Source of the DNA: CAZMVY01 sp964653435
Lineage (GTDB): Bacteria; Planctomycetota; Phycisphaerae; UBA1845; PWPN01
Assembly (NCBI GenBank): GCA_964653435.1
Contig: CAZZFA010000009.1
Span: 1 to 64,000, forward strand
DNA: 64,000 nt
Reading direction: 5' to 3'
In this document: piece after piece, positions 63,745 to 64,000 of the stretch
How positions within the stretch are numbered: the stretch's first letter is position 1
How the letters are laid out: each line of letters opens with the position of its first letter
Translations under genes and position numbers: made by a program
The notes under the pieces: model-generated
Told to the model about the DNA's origin: nothing
The model's input: the letters and a program-made list of their open reading frames with translations, nothing else
Database searches by the model: none

Positions 63745-64000
63745 TTACTTCTGCGCGCCCTTGAGGCTCAGGATGCGCTGGATGCGGTCTTTGATGGGGG
63801 GGTGGCTGTCCATGATGGAGCTGGCGCGTTCCTCGAATTGCTTGATCGGGTGGACGAAGTAGAGCGGAGCGGTGGCACGGTTGGCGACTTCGAGGACCTC
63901 GGGGTCGCCGGCGACCTTGGCCAGCGCGCTCGCGAGTCCGTCGGGGTTGCGTGTAAGCTGGACCGCCGAGGCGTCGGCGAGATACTCGCGCTGCCGGGAG
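63745..64000 (-). CDS. M48-family metallopeptidase (HtpX-like), C-terminal part only
   Basis: The last 84 residues of a protein whose start lies beyond the window. The segment SRQREYLADASAVQLTRNPDGLASAL is the third conserved block of M48 peptidases, with the zinc-binding Glu in REYLADA; DSHPPIKDRIQRIL is the usual C-terminal motif. HtpX-like enzymes are membrane-bound zinc proteases for quality control of membrane proteins. The HEXXH motif is outside the window, so activity cannot be judged. Confidence 0.85.
   Translation of the reverse strand, partial: SRQREYLADASAVQLTRNPDGLASALAKVAGDPEVLEVANRATAPLYFVHPIKQFEERASSIMDSHPPIKDRIQRILSLKGAQK

Overview
ORGANISM. The window is visibly GC-rich, densely coded and Gram-negative in character: it holds an lpxK lipid A kinase, several lipoproteins with lipoboxes and secreted proteins. 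A PEP-CTERM sorting tail, a two-motif dockerin-like C-terminus, a formylglycine-type sulfatase, other secreted sugar-active enzymes and a CHASE2 adenylate cyclase point to Planctomycetota, most likely a Phycisphaerae-like lineage. This placement rests on gene content, not on a marker phylogeny.

LAYOUT. 0-0.5 kb is an array of 36-bp tandem repeats and short palindromes. 0.5-1.6 kb is a secreted GH29 fucosidase. 1.8-4.6 kb is a chaperonin operon in which a HEPN-like gene and a BolA-like gene lie between groES and groEL. 4.6-9.7 kb has a receiver-like protein, a zinc-ribbon coiled-coil protein, a lipoprotein, asnS and a YkgJ-type cysteine-cluster protein. 9.9-12.6 kb pairs a DRE-TIM aldolase with a divergent chorismate-synthase homologue. 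12.7-23 kb holds clpS, a giant MscS channel, a PEP-synthase-like/KaiC-like fusion and an adenylate cyclase. 23-27.7 kb is pheS-pheT plus a translationally coupled lipoprotein. 28.2-35 kb has a UROD-family protein with an internal repeat insertion, tRNA-Val with its own promoter and terminator, and a run of exported proteins (PepSY, DUF1259, phosphodiester glycosidase, PEP-CTERM). 35.2-39.3 kb is one very long glycoside hydrolase. 39.4-46.4 kb holds rsgA, fabI, a CBS-pair protein, proS, a CpaE/TadZ-like ATPase and two tiny membrane-anchored proteins. 46.7-50 kb encodes both subunits of an archaeal-type DNA topoisomerase VI. 50-57.7 kb has a Memo-family protein, lpxK, a deoxyhypusine-synthase-like protein, a pseudopilin, glycogen phosphorylase and an alpha/beta hydrolase. 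58-63.5 kb has a sulfatase and a multidomain secreted beta-propeller protein, separated by a 192-bp repeat. The window ends inside an M48 metallopeptidase.

HOW IT FITS TOGETHER. Most genes are housekeeping (protein folding, four aminoacyl-tRNA synthetase genes, lipid A and fatty acid synthesis, ribosome maturation). The accessory theme is secreted polysaccharide processing: fucosidase, sulfatase, long glycoside hydrolase, beta-propeller protein and phosphodiester glycosidase.

The most unusual items are the four-gene groE operon, the chorismate-synthase homologue that has lost its signature histidine and sits beside an aldolase, bacterial topoisomerase VI, and a dispersed palindromic repeat family with copies inserted in frame inside protein-coding genes. 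Promoters with -35/-10 elements can be read directly upstream of several genes, and two of them suggest leaderless or near-leaderless transcripts.
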